NCBI RefSeq assembly: GCF_018492665.1
Contig: NZ_JAFVME010000009.1
Location: forward strand, 1-64,000
Direction of reading: 5' to 3'
Length of the DNA stretch: 64,000 nt
DNA from: Pedobacter sp. B4-66
GTDB lineage: Bacteria > Bacteroidota > Bacteroidia > Sphingobacteriales > Sphingobacteriaceae
The position numbers were made by a program, and so were the translations under genes. Below are positions 1 through 8,236 of this stretch, one piece after another. Every line of letters starts with the position of its first letter. Within the stretch, counting starts at the first letter, position 1. Below the pieces are notes generated by a model that saw only the letters and a program-made list of their open reading frames with translations, did not search any database and had not been told where the DNA came from.

Positions 1-14
1 TGTATATAACTGAT

Positions 15-809
15 TTAACTATTAAAAGTTCGTTTAATAGCCTCTAGTATTTCTCCGTCAATCAATGCATTTGTAGCCAGTATTTCTCTGGTTTCAAGGA
101 ACTCATCACCTCCTGTGAAGTTCATTACATTTCCCCCGGCCTGCTGCACCAGGTAAGCTCCGGCTGCAACATCCCATGCATTTAGATTATACTCAAAGAA
201 AGCATCAAATCTACCACAAGCCACATAAGCTAAATCAACCGCAGCTGAACCTATACGTCTCAAGCCATGACTTTTCTGCATCATTTCTGAAAGTAATTTC
301 ATGTATTGCGCTTGTTTTTCAAATTGATAATATGGGAAACCAGTAGCAAGTAAGCTATCTGATAAAGTAGGTCTGGAAGAAACCCTAATCTCTTTGTTAT
401 TTAAGAAAGCTTCGCCTCCTTTGTAAGAATAAAACATCTCACCTCGGTTTATCTCATAAACTACACCAACAACAGGCTTATCCTCTTCGTACAATGCAAT
501 ACTTATAGAATAGGTAGGTACACCATGAATAAAGTTAGTAGTGCCATCTAATGGATCTATAATCCAATTGTACACAGGCCCTTTAGTATTTATCGTTTCT
601 TCTTCTGTAGTGAAACCTGCTTCCGGAATCAGTTTGGCTAAATTTCTAACCAACAACTTCTCGGCGCTCTTATCAACATAAGAAACCATATCGTTTAAGC
701 CTTTAAATTCGACAGCTGCCGCATCGAAATTCATTGACTCTTTTCGTATAAAATTGCCTGTTAAACGAGTAACAGCAATTACTTTAGAACATATTAATTC
801 GTAATTCAA
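15..809 (-). CDS. Inositol monophosphatase family protein (SuhB-like)
   Basis: The product is a 264-residue Mg-dependent phosphatase of the inositol monophosphatase superfamily, expected to dephosphorylate inositol 1-phosphate or a related sugar phosphate in the cytosol. The metal-binding signatures are visible: an acidic run TEEET at residues 68-72, DPLDGTTNF at 85-93 and the C-terminal AWDVAAGAYLVQQAGG near 211-226, whose Asp213 completes the metal site. The length is typical of SuhB/IMPase. It is the last gene of a minus-strand series ubiX-mtaB-lgt with only 14 bp to lgt, so it is probably co-transcribed. Substrate cannot be told from sequence; a CysQ-type 3'-phosphoadenosine phosphatase is less likely given the motif spacing. 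Confidence 0.88.
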   Translation of the reverse strand: MNYELICSKVIAVTRLTGNFIRKESMNFDAAAVEFKGLNDMVSYVDKSAEKLLVRNLAKLIPEAGFTTEEETINTKGPVYNWIIDPLDGTTNFIHGVPTYSISIALYEEDKPVVGVVYEINRGEMFYSYKGGEAFLNNKEIRVSSRPTLSDSLLATGFPYYQFEKQAQYMKLLSEMMQKSHGLRRIGSAAVDLAYVACGRFDAFFEYNLNAWDVAAGAYLVQQAGGNVMNFTGGDEFLETREILATNALIDGEILEAIKRTFNS

Positions 810-823
810 TTCAGAAACAGATT

Positions 824-1978
824 TTAATAATTAGACAGCTTCTCTTTGTTTTTCAAAGAATAGGAAACCAGAGCTAGACCCGACAAAAACAGGATACTTG
901 AAATTAATTCAGCCTGCGTAAATTGTATACCGGCAACATTATATTTAGTATTTACCCTGATCAACTCAACAAAGAAGCGTTCCAAACCGTTTAACATTAA
1001 ATATACACCAAACATCGTTCCCGGAGATTTAATGTGGTCACGAAGCTTCCATAAGATTAGGAACAGTATAAAACATACTATTACCTCGTATATTGGTGTT
1101 GGATATACCGGCTGAGGCAATTCATTACAGAACCTACCCACACAACCCGCAATAGGATTTCCCTCGTTAGCAACGTTATTTGGATAAGTATAAGCCCATA
1201 ACCAATCTGGGAGCCATGAAAGCGGCTTAGGGTTTAAATTAGGAATACCCCAATCTCCATCTCCCGACATATGACAACCAATTCTGCCTACACTATATGC
1301 AAGCATCATACCTGGTCCACCAATATCAAGCATATGTAATACCTTAATGTTGTTTTTCCTTGCTATATATAAAACCGCAGCACCACCGCAAATCAGTCCA
1401 CCATAAAATGTTAAACCGCTAAACGACAATAAACTGCCAATAGGATCTTTTACAAAAGTATCCCAATGCTCTAGGTTGTCAAATATCTTTGCGCCAAGGA
1501 ATCCCCATACAGCAGCCCAAACTATCAATGACCCCATTAATTCATAGGGGTGTTGTACTACTTCAACAGTTTTTGGTTTTGGTAATTTATGAGCATTTTT
1601 CTCTTTATAATCCCAATACGCAAATAGGCCGGCAAAAAACAAACCTCCAAGTATATTACCTTTTAATGAAAGCAGTACCGTTTGAGCATCGCTAACAAAA
1701 AGTTGATAATTTAAAAGCGCATAAACTAATTTATAGCCTATCAGGAAACCAAATATTCCATTATAAACCAGTTCAATTGTAGTAGCAGGTTTACCAACAG
1801 TTATTGTTTTTTTTATCGGATGAAGAATACCTAGTGCTTCTTTACGCTTAAATTCCTGAGTAAAAGCCCAGTAACCTGCAATAAAAGCCAGTGCGACAAA
1901 AACACCAAATGTATTAAATGGTAAAGGGACTTGTATACCGAAAAGATATTCTAAAAAATGAGATACAGTAGGAAACAT
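824..1978 (-). CDS. lgt: Prolipoprotein diacylglyceryl transferase
   Basis: Lgt transfers diacylglycerol from phosphatidylglycerol to the lipobox cysteine of prolipoproteins in the inner membrane, the first step of lipoprotein maturation. The protein has several hydrophobic segments and the family core with YSVGRIGCHMSGDGDWG around residues 228-244, matching the Lgt GRxG...G signature, followed by the conserved PxPxYE stretch (YPTPIYE). At 384 residues it is about 90 longer than the E. coli enzyme, with extra loop sequence between the early membrane spans and around the PNLNPKP segment; long forms are common in Bacteroidota. It lies 31 bp downstream of mtaB and 14 bp upstream of the phosphatase gene, in the same operon. 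Confidence 0.93.
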   Translation of the reverse strand: MFPTVSHFLEYLFGIQVPLPFNTFGVFVALAFIAGYWAFTQEFKRKEALGILHPIKKTITVGKPATTIELVYNGIFGFLIGYKLVYALLNYQLFVSDAQTVLLSLKGNILGGLFFAGLFAYWDYKEKNAHKLPKPKTVEVVQHPYELMGSLIVWAAVWGFLGAKIFDNLEHWDTFVKDPIGSLLSFSGLTFYGGLICGGAAVLYIARKNNIKVLHMLDIGGPGMMLAYSVGRIGCHMSGDGDWGIPNLNPKPLSWLPDWLWAYTYPNNVANEGNPIAGCVGRFCNELPQPVYPTPIYEVIVCFILFLILWKLRDHIKSPGTMFGVYLMLNGLERFFVELIRVNTKYNVAGIQFTQAELISSILFLSGLALVSYSLKNKEKLSNY

Positions 1979-2009
1979 ACGTATAAAAAAGTTTTATGCG
2001 AATATAGGA

Positions 2010-3329
2010 TTAATGCGCTAAAACTTCTTGTGTTTCCGCAACTTCTACCTCACCATCAGCTGTAAGCTCAACAAGTTTAACGGTTTTGATTTCATTTACC
2101 ATTACAGGATCGTATTTAGCTTTAACTTTTACATAGTTTTTGGTAAAACCATGCATAAAACCATTCTTCTGATCGTCCTCAAAAAGTACTTCACCTACAG
2201 TTCCAATCTGCGATTGGTAAAAGGCTCTTCTTTTTTTATCCGACAAAATGTGTAGCATTTTACTTCTATTAGCACGGGCACTTCCGGCAACAACACCTTT
2301 CATTTCGGCTGCAGCTGTTTGCTCACGTTCAGAATAAGTAAATACGTGTAAATACGATATATCAAGTTCATTTAAGAACTGGTAAGTATCTAAAAAGTCT
2401 TCATGTGTTTCACCAGGGAATCCGACAATCACATCAACTCCGATACAGCAATTAGGTATTAATGCTTTAATTGTAGCAACACGTTCAGTGTACAATTCTC
2501 TTTGGTAACGCCTGCGCATTAAGCCTAATATTTTATTTGACCCCGATTGTAGTGGAATATGAAAATGAGGTACAAATCTTTTTGAAGTAGCTACAAATTC
2601 GATGATTTCGTTGCTCAATAAGTTTGGTTCTATTGATGAAATTCTTATCCTCTCTATCCCTTCAACCTCATCAAGTGCTTTTACCAGGTCGAAGAATTTA
2701 TCTTCCCGCTCTCCATTTCTTATACCAAAATCACCAAGATTTACACCAGTTAGCACAATTTCTTTAACACCGCTTTCAGCTATCTGCTTAGCCCGGTTTA
2801 CCACGTTTTCAATGGTATCGCTTCTGCTGCCACCGCGTGCTAAAGGTATAGTGCAATAAGTACATGGATAATCGCAGCCATCCTGTACTTTTAAGAAAGT
2901 ACGCGTTCTATCGCCAATAGAATAAGCCGCAATAAAATTATGATTTACTTTTTCAATATTTTGCTGATGAATAACGGCTTTAGGTTGTTTGGTAAGGTCA
3001 GAGATATACTCTACTATACGAAACTTCTCGGCAGCACCAAGTACCATATCAACACCTTCAATTTCGGCAATTTCAACAGGCTTTAATTGAGCATAGCATC
3101 CAACTATGGTTACGTATGCATTTGGAGAATATTTTAATGCTTCTTTAACTACCTTACGACATTTTTTATCTGCGTGTTCAGTAACGGAACAGGTATTAAT
3201 TACATACACATCTGCCCCATCTGTAAATTCTACCACAGCATATCCCGCGTCGGTGAACAACCTCCCAATTGTTGAAGTTTCAGAGAAATTCAACTTACAA
3301 CCTAGTGTATAAAATGCTACCTTCTTCAT
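2010..3329 (-). CDS. mtaB: tRNA t6A37 methylthiotransferase
   Basis: MtaB is a radical-SAM enzyme that adds a methylthio group to N6-threonylcarbamoyladenosine at position 37 of ANN-decoding tRNAs. The N-terminal UPF0004 domain carries its three cluster cysteines at about 11, 47 and 78, and the radical-SAM cluster motif CDYPCTYC sits at 152-159. A C-terminal TRAM-like segment follows from about 375. The length of 439 matches the MtaB (e-MtaB) subgroup better than MiaB or RimO. It is 50 bp downstream of ubiX and 31 bp upstream of lgt. Co-transcription with ubiX and lgt appears to be positional, without an obvious pathway link. Confidence 0.92.
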   Translation of the reverse strand: MKKVAFYTLGCKLNFSETSTIGRLFTDAGYAVVEFTDGADVYVINTCSVTEHADKKCRKVVKEALKYSPNAYVTIVGCYAQLKPVEIAEIEGVDMVLGAAEKFRIVEYISDLTKQPKAVIHQQNIEKVNHNFIAAYSIGDRTRTFLKVQDGCDYPCTYCTIPLARGGSRSDTIENVVNRAKQIAESGVKEIVLTGVNLGDFGIRNGEREDKFFDLVKALDEVEGIERIRISSIEPNLLSNEIIEFVATSKRFVPHFHIPLQSGSNKILGLMRRRYQRELYTERVATIKALIPNCCIGVDVIVGFPGETHEDFLDTYQFLNELDISYLHVFTYSEREQTAAAEMKGVVAGSARANRSKMLHILSDKKRRAFYQSQIGTVGEVLFEDDQKNGFMHGFTKNYVKVKAKYDPVMVNEIKTVKLVELTADGEVEVAETQEVLAH

Positions 3330-3379
3330 TCAGTATTCGATATCCCAATAAGCCCGCAAAGATAAGGTTTTATATGAAA

Positions 3380-3946
3380 TTATGACTCATTCCATCGATA
3401 ACTATCTTGCTCTAACCCTGCAAGATCAATTACACGACTAACAACTGTCTGCGCAACCTCTTCAATAGTTTTTGGTAGTGAATAAAAAGAAGGACTGGCA
3501 GGGCAAATAATTCCTCCCGCCTCAGTTACCGTTTTCATGTTATTGATATGGATAAGGCTAAAAGGCGTATCTCTAACCACGGCTATTAATTTTCTGCGTT
3601 CTTTTAGCACCACATCCGCAGCTCTTGAAATCAAATCATTAGAAATCCCATGTGCAATCCTGCCCAATGTACCCATTGAACACGGAATGATAATCATGGT
3701 ATCAAATTTAGCTGAGCCAGATGCAAACGGAGCATTAAAATCCATTTTAGGATAAAAAGTAAAGGGATAATTGTCGTAATCCTGGTTTTGAAGTTCAAAG
3801 CGCCATACCTCCTTGGCATTATCAGACATCACCACTCCTACTTTCTCAATTTGATCAGATAACCTCAACAAACTATCTAACAACAACTTAGCATAAATAG
3901 ATCCGCTGGCCCCAGTAATTGCGACAATAATTTTCTTCTTCCTCAT
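3380..3946 (-). CDS. ubiX: Flavin prenyltransferase UbiX
   Basis: UbiX joins dimethylallyl phosphate to FMN to make the prenylated-FMN cofactor of UbiD-type decarboxylases. The 188-residue protein starts with the flavin-binding stretch IIVAITGASGSIYAKLLLD and contains the family CSMGTLGRIAHGISNDLISRAADV region, then RDTPFSLIHI. Because this lineage makes menaquinone by the futalosine route (mqnC is at 21490), prenyl-FMN may serve the MqnP/MqnL-type UbiD decarboxylase of that pathway; this is inference. It is the first gene of the ubiX-mtaB-lgt-phosphatase operon. An intrinsic terminator on the same strand ends about 33 bp before its start codon. Confidence 0.92.
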   Translation of the reverse strand: MRKKKIIVAITGASGSIYAKLLLDSLLRLSDQIEKVGVVMSDNAKEVWRFELQNQDYDNYPFTFYPKMDFNAPFASGSAKFDTMIIIPCSMGTLGRIAHGISNDLISRAADVVLKERRKLIAVVRDTPFSLIHINNMKTVTEAGGIICPASPSFYSLPKTIEEVAQTVVSRVIDLAGLEQDSYRWNES

Positions 3947-4608
3947 AGCTCGGATAAAGATACGGAACCTTAGATAACAAAAAAGGGCCGAAAAATTAAT
4001 TTTCGACCCTACATCTACCTATGAAAAACATACCCCCGAAAGGGTAAGCTCAAATGTAATTATCTTTTTGAATAAATGAAAGTTTAAACATATTAATTTT
4101 GAAATATATTTAATTAGCACAAAAAACAGTTCTTTATTTAAATCGTTTTAGAGCTGTTTCTCGGTAATTCCACAACCCAAAAAACTACCATTAACAACTG
4201 TATTACAGACCCTTGTAAAGAAAAATTACACAACAAAAACTAATGCAAATTTATTTCTCCAATCCTTTCTTTTACAGAAAAACCGACCTGCATTTTCTAC
4301 ATTTGGCTGCAACTTCATCTCAGTTCCCCTGACAAATTACAAAGGTAGCGAGGAGGACAAAGGCAGGGACTAATCAGGTGTTTTATGCCTAACTTAGGCC
4401 TGAGGAATGCCTCAAAAATGCCTTGCCAATTACAACAAGGTGCCCGCCAGGCACCGGGGTGGTACAAGAGAAATGAATCTAATTTTAAAGGGTCTAGAAT
4501 TTTGGAGATAAAAAAAGAAGGGAATAAACCTTTCGGCCTACTCCCTAAAATTAACGCTCTCACGATAAAAGTAATTATTTTTAATGAATACTACAAATTT
4601 AGTAGTAT
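3947..4608. other. Long intergenic region with candidate small RNA or leader
   Basis: The stretch between the sulfatase stop and the ubiX start holds no convincing protein gene. On the minus strand it contains a TACCTTTG box (4340-4347), a small stem TACCC/GGGTA near 4030-4046, and the strong terminator at 3979-4010. A more G+C-rich patch at about 4380-4460 includes the hairpin GGTGCC-cgcca-GGCACC (4439-4455). An 8-bp stem AATACTAC/GTAGTATT (4587-4609) abuts the sulfatase stop and may be a weak terminator. An open frame of about 80 codons can be drawn on each strand over 4315-4621, but both have atypical composition and I do not call them genes. Confidence 0.5.
3979..4010 (-). terminator. Intrinsic terminator just upstream of ubiX
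   Basis: Read on the minus strand, AGGGTCGAAAA and TTTTCGGCCCT form a stem with one A-C mismatch and a short A/T loop, directly followed by six T residues. It lies 33-64 bp before the ubiX start. No protein gene ends just before it, so it either ends a small RNA or acts as an attenuator in the ubiX leader. Confidence 0.75.
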
Positions 4609-6708
4609 TTATTTAGTGTGATAAAAATCTGTGGATTTTAAAGGTTTCCAATCAGTCCCCCCATACCTCATCTTCAATGAAAGTATTGGCTGTTTACCAG
4701 CTTCTCTCAGATAATAAATTTTTACAGGATGATACCCCGCTTTAAGATAAACACGTTGAGTTTCCTGACTAACGGACTGATAACCAAAATCGGCATCAAT
4801 CAATTCAGCTTCATGGATTCGCATATATGCTTTCCCACTTGCCTGCAAAGAAAAACTATACTCCCCATCAGTAGCTACTTTTATAAAACCTTCGTATAAA
4901 GTCATACCAGGTCTTGATTTGGCCACTTCTTCGCCAAGATGTTTGCTAACCCCACCTGAACTTTCAATTAGACCAGTTTCTGAAACGACATAAGGGAAAT
5001 CGCCTTTAAAAAATTTCCATGAAAGACCTGGAATTGTCTTATCCAAAAGCTCAACGGAAGGGATTTGTGCTTTATCATAGGGCCTTGGAGCTTCCAGATC
5101 TGCTTTTCTAACCTGTAGTGATTTCGCTTTCATTTGAGCCTGTAGACCTTCGCACGAAGGCACTCCTGCAAGATTGGTAGTTTGCTTTGGATCGCTAACA
5201 ATATCATAAATTTCGAAATCATCATCTGCCGATTTAATATCATAACGTACTCCAACAAAATCACCAAGACGAATCATTTGCATCTGTCCTCTTTTTCTAC
5301 CTCGCCTGCTGGCTTCAAATTCTTTAAAATCAGGAGTCTTACCACCTTCAGAATACTCAGAATAAATTAAACTTTCGGCCTGGGTACCCTTACCTGTTAA
5401 AGATGGAACCAAAGAAACCCCATCTGTTCTTGCAGGTGCACTTACCCCGGCAACATCAGCAAAAGTAGGTAGCCAATCTGACAACATACTTGGTGACACT
5501 ACAACTTTTCCGGCAGGAATATGCTGAGCCCAGGTTACCAGAGTAGGCATTCTTAAGCCCCCCTCCCATACATCTCGTTTTATTCCATCGAATGGCCCGT
5601 AGCTTGCAAAAAACTCAGGAGTATTTGGCGCATATCCTGCAGGCAGATAAGCTTCAATCGAGGGCCCGTTATCAGAAGTAAACACAACTATAGTGTTTTC
5701 CGAAATTTTCAAATCTTCTAAAAGTTGTAAAATATCACCTACCGCATCATCTATTCTTCTGGTAGCTGTAGCATAGCGTTTAAAAGTATCCGGCCATGGA
5801 GCATTTTTCACTTTCCCATTATCGTAGGTTGCATTTTGGTAATCTGGATGAACAAAAGAATCTACCTTACCAGATGCAGTATTTATCATATTTCCGGGAG
5901 TGCCAAGCCATTGTACTCCGCCTTTTAGGCCTTTACCATCTGGATATGCTTGCGTTGGCAATTCCAAAACAGCATGGGGAGAATCATAAGCAAGAAACAT
6001 AAAGAAAGGTTTATCTGCACCTTTTGAAATTTCATGATCAACTATCCATTTTTTAGCCCTGGCAGTCCACAAATCAGTAGTATAACATTTACTTAGGCTA
6101 TCGGCTACATTTTTATAATTATCCCACACTTCTTTTTTACCTCTGTAAACTCCCTCATAAGGATAGTGTTCATGACCGTCGGCATGACGCATATAGCCAT
6201 AGAAATCATCGAAACCTCTTTTCTGAGGATGGGCGGGCCAGTTGGGTTCATCTTTGGTTTCGCCTTGCAAACCCCATTTCCCAATAACAGAGGTAGCATA
6301 GCCAGCTGTTTTTAATACAGTAGCAATGGTATGATTATTTTCTATTTGCTTGTCGAATTGGTTGTCTCTTATTTTTGCATTTCCTTGATTAAGGCCAGTT
6401 AAAAGAGATGCTCTTGATGGTGCACATACAGGAGCATTACAGTACTGATTAGTTAACTGGGCTCCACTAGCGGCCATTTTATCCAGGTTTGGGGTAAATT
6501 GAAAAGGGAGTTTGGGATCTGCTTTTTCTCTTCGCTGATTCTGAAAAAATACACCTAGATCTCCATACCCAAGGTCGTCTGTTAAAATGAAGATGATATT
6601 AGGTTTGGAGGGAGTACTCTTCTTTGACTGAGCATTAACAATGGTTGGTGTTAAAACTATCCAAACCCAAATTCCTAATAAAGACAATTTCGCGAATCCT
6701 TTTATCAT
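4609..6708 (-). CDS. Secreted sulfatase with C-terminal PA14-like region
   Basis: This is a formylglycine-dependent sulfatase that should remove sulfate esters from a glycan or related substrate outside the cytoplasm. From the ATG at 6708 the protein has 699 residues: a signal peptide ending near VNAQS, metal-binding DD (about 44-45), and the C-A-P-S-R motif at about 95-99 whose Cys is converted to formylglycine. The catalytic domain runs to about 480. The last 110 residues, with YEGFIKVATDGEYSF and GYHPVKIYY, look like a PA14-type beta domain that may bind sugar. An in-frame GTG nine codons upstream lies within a few bases of a TATATTTG promoter box, so the ATG is preferred. It may belong with the fucosidase region downstream. 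Confidence 0.9.
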   Translation of the reverse strand: MIKGFAKLSLLGIWVWIVLTPTIVNAQSKKSTPSKPNIIFILTDDLGYGDLGVFFQNQRREKADPKLPFQFTPNLDKMAASGAQLTNQYCNAPVCAPSRASLLTGLNQGNAKIRDNQFDKQIENNHTIATVLKTAGYATSVIGKWGLQGETKDEPNWPAHPQKRGFDDFYGYMRHADGHEHYPYEGVYRGKKEVWDNYKNVADSLSKCYTTDLWTARAKKWIVDHEISKGADKPFFMFLAYDSPHAVLELPTQAYPDGKGLKGGVQWLGTPGNMINTASGKVDSFVHPDYQNATYDNGKVKNAPWPDTFKRYATATRRIDDAVGDILQLLEDLKISENTIVVFTSDNGPSIEAYLPAGYAPNTPEFFASYGPFDGIKRDVWEGGLRMPTLVTWAQHIPAGKVVVSPSMLSDWLPTFADVAGVSAPARTDGVSLVPSLTGKGTQAESLIYSEYSEGGKTPDFKEFEASRRGRKRGQMQMIRLGDFVGVRYDIKSADDDFEIYDIVSDPKQTTNLAGVPSCEGLQAQMKAKSLQVRKADLEAPRPYDKAQIPSVELLDKTIPGLSWKFFKGDFPYVVSETGLIESSGGVSKHLGEEVAKSRPGMTLYEGFIKVATDGEYSFSLQASGKAYMRIHEAELIDADFGYQSVSQETQRVYLKAGYHPVKIYYLREAGKQPILSLKMRYGGTDWKPLKSTDFYHTK

Positions 6709-6736
6709 TTTCCAAAAATGAACATTTGTGTTCACT

Positions 6737-6744
6737 CAAATATA
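6737..6744 (-). promoter_or_regulatory. Candidate -7 box of the sulfatase gene
   Basis: TATATTTG on the minus strand matches the Bacteroidota TAnnTTTG consensus and lies 28 bp upstream of the sulfatase ATG. No clear TTG is found at the usual distance upstream, so the call rests on the -7 box alone. Confidence 0.5.
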
Positions 6745-6840
6745 AGCATCTTAAAAATTTTGATTGTGTATCTTTTTTATTCACTAAACTTTAGCTCCTA
6801 TCAGTTGTTATATAAAGCAACGAAACTAAATAACAGAATC

Positions 6841-7083
6841 ATGGAAGCATCTGAAGACATTAAGTTCACTGTTATAGTTCATAACAACGAATCAAAAGAA
6901 ACTGAAGTTGAAATTAGGCATGCCGAAACTACTGATGGCATACCTTACTATATATGCAAAGTAGAAGGCAAAGAAGCCCAGATTAGAAAGGACGAAAAAT
7001 GGGAGCAAATATGGGGCTCATTAACCCATAAACAGGTTGATGAACTAGGTGCAGCAATCAGTAAACATCTGGACACTTTATAA
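6841..7083 (+). CDS. Small conserved hypothetical protein
   Basis: An 80-residue soluble, acidic protein (starting MEASEDIKFTVIV) with alternating beta-like segments and a C-terminal helix (KQVDELGAAISKHLDTL). No known domain is recognised. The open frame extends upstream to 6718, but that extension is A/T-rich, overlaps the sulfatase leader on the other strand and reads like non-coding sequence; the ATG at 6841 gives a sensible start. Its 3' end overlaps the end of the convergent resolvase-domain gene by 6 bp. Function unknown. Confidence 0.65.
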   Translation: MEASEDIKFTVIVHNNESKETEVEIRHAETTDGIPYYICKVEGKEAQIRKDEKWEQIWGSLTHKQVDELGAAISKHLDTL

Positions 7084-7392
7084 AACCGCTAGCAACATTA
7101 CACCATACTGCTGTTTAAAATGATCCTGAATATGATCTATCATTTTATTGAATCGGGTAATTTTGGCAGGCAATACGAATAATAAAAAATGAACACTTTC
7201 TGTATTGTATCTCACATATTCTTCTAAAGCTAGCCAGCTTTCGCGCTCCATATCTTCGTTATATTCTCCAGTATCTTTAAATACGATTAATAGATTTAGC
7301 CCTTTTTTATCGCAAAAATCCTTAATAGCAATTTCCTGTGCTACTACTGAATCTAAATATGGCGAAACCCTTATATAACCAATTGCATTCAT
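7078..7392 (-). CDS. Resolvase N-terminal domain-only protein
   Basis: A 104-residue protein that resembles only the catalytic domain of serine recombinases. It begins MNAIGYIRVS, matching the YxRVS motif with the nucleophilic Ser at residue 10 and Arg8, then aligns to the DFCDKKGLNLLIVFKDTGEYNE helix-strand core. The usual D-R-x-x-R motif appears as AKITR, so the Asp and one Arg seem lost, and there is no C-terminal DNA-binding or zinc-ribbon domain. It may be a domesticated or degenerate resolvase domain, not an active recombinase. It lies 37 bp downstream of the receiver-domain gene at 7430 on the same strand, so the two may be co-transcribed. Confidence 0.6.
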   Translation of the reverse strand: MNAIGYIRVSPYLDSVVAQEIAIKDFCDKKGLNLLIVFKDTGEYNEDMERESWLALEEYVRYNTESVHFLLFVLPAKITRFNKMIDHIQDHFKQQYGVMLLAVL

Positions 7393-7429
7393 ATATGAAA
7401 CCCTATTGGCACCTTAATTAAAAGGTTAT

Positions 7430-7888
7430 TTATTCATTTACTTTCTCTGTCGCAGCGGCTCTCTTTTCAAAACCCTCTCCTGTAAACACTTTAAGTGGAT
7501 TTTCTAAACATTTATTAATTTGATCTAACAACGAAGACAATTCGAAAGGTTTAGATATAAATGCATTGCAACCGTAACTACCTAATGACAGCAGGACTTG
7601 CGAATAAGCAGAAAATATAATTACCGGAATCTGTTTTGTTGACGGCTCTCGCTTTAACTGAGCACACAATTCGCCACCATTAATTCCAGGTAATAAATAA
7701 TCTATCAACACAATGTCCGGCGTAAAATCTTCCATAAGGGAAGAAATATCATCGGCCTCTTTATAACAACGAACCTGGTAACCTTCGTAATTAAATAATT
7801 CTTCTAACAACTCTACTAATCCTTCATCGTTTTCAATAATTAGTATACTCTTTGATTTACGCTCTATAATTGGGGATACTTCTGTCAT
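7430..7888 (-). CDS. Single-domain response regulator
   Basis: A 152-residue stand-alone receiver (CheY-like) protein. After about 15 residues it shows the acidic pair END, the phosphoacceptor region IVLIDYLLPG (Asp near residue 62), the conserved Ser of IIFSAYS, and the Lys of FISKPFE. No output domain follows, only a charged tail (EKRAAATEKVNE). It should receive phosphate from a histidine kinase located elsewhere; none is adjacent. It is divergent from the araC-type gene at 8237. Confidence 0.88.
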   Translation of the reverse strand: MTEVSPIIERKSKSILIIENDEGLVELLEELFNYEGYQVRCYKEADDISSLMEDFTPDIVLIDYLLPGINGGELCAQLKREPSTKQIPVIIFSAYSQVLLSLGSYGCNAFISKPFELSSLLDQINKCLENPLKVFTGEGFEKRAAATEKVNE

Positions 7889-8236
7889 TTTATTTTTAAT
7901 TACACGACTTAGTATAACAAACGAAAAATCATTCTGTTTTATTTTTCTAATTCAATCTTCAGCAGTTACAAATGTGATGAATTAAAAAATAATTAATGCG
8001 CTTTAAAGCCGTTATCAAACGTTTGCGTGATTTCTATTCCGGTAAAAAAACACCAAATATTAAGCGATTTTTACAAGATAAAAGCGTTTATTTAACATTA
8101 TATGTAATTATAAAAGATTTTTATACTTTTATATATTGAAACCTAACCAAATCAAATGAACCGAATCTTGGCTTTGTTTTTTCGGAAAAAACAAAGTTAA
8201 GTGACCTACATCTGACAACTAAACCTAGACACGAAG
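7889..8236. other. Divergent intergenic region with a possible leader ORF
   Basis: This A/T-rich 348-bp region separates the receiver gene from the araC-type gene. On the plus strand a 14-codon frame (8156-8200, MNRILALFFRKKQS) contains a hairpin with 11-bp arms CTTTGTTTTTT/AAAAAACAAAG and a CGG loop (8172-8196). This could be a leader of the araC gene, but it could equally be chance in A/T-rich DNA. No other gene is seen. Confidence 0.35.

Noticed and set aside
1489..3755. Several plus-strand frames of 60-85 codons opposite lgt, mtaB and ubiX
   Set aside because: They are shadows of strongly supported genes on the minus strand.
4270..4340. CTGAGATG and GGGGAACTG on the minus strand, reminiscent of a TPP riboswitch
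   Set aside because: The other TPP parts (ACCCTTTGAACCTGAT-type region) are missing and ubiX is not a thiamine gene.
4315..4621. Two opposite frames of about 80 codons in the ubiX-sulfatase gap
   Set aside because: Both overlap each other, have unusual composition, no clear start context, and no recognisable family. Treated as intergenic.
6105..6299. Minus-strand frame inside the sulfatase gene
   Set aside because: It overlaps the catalytic domain in another frame and has no family match.
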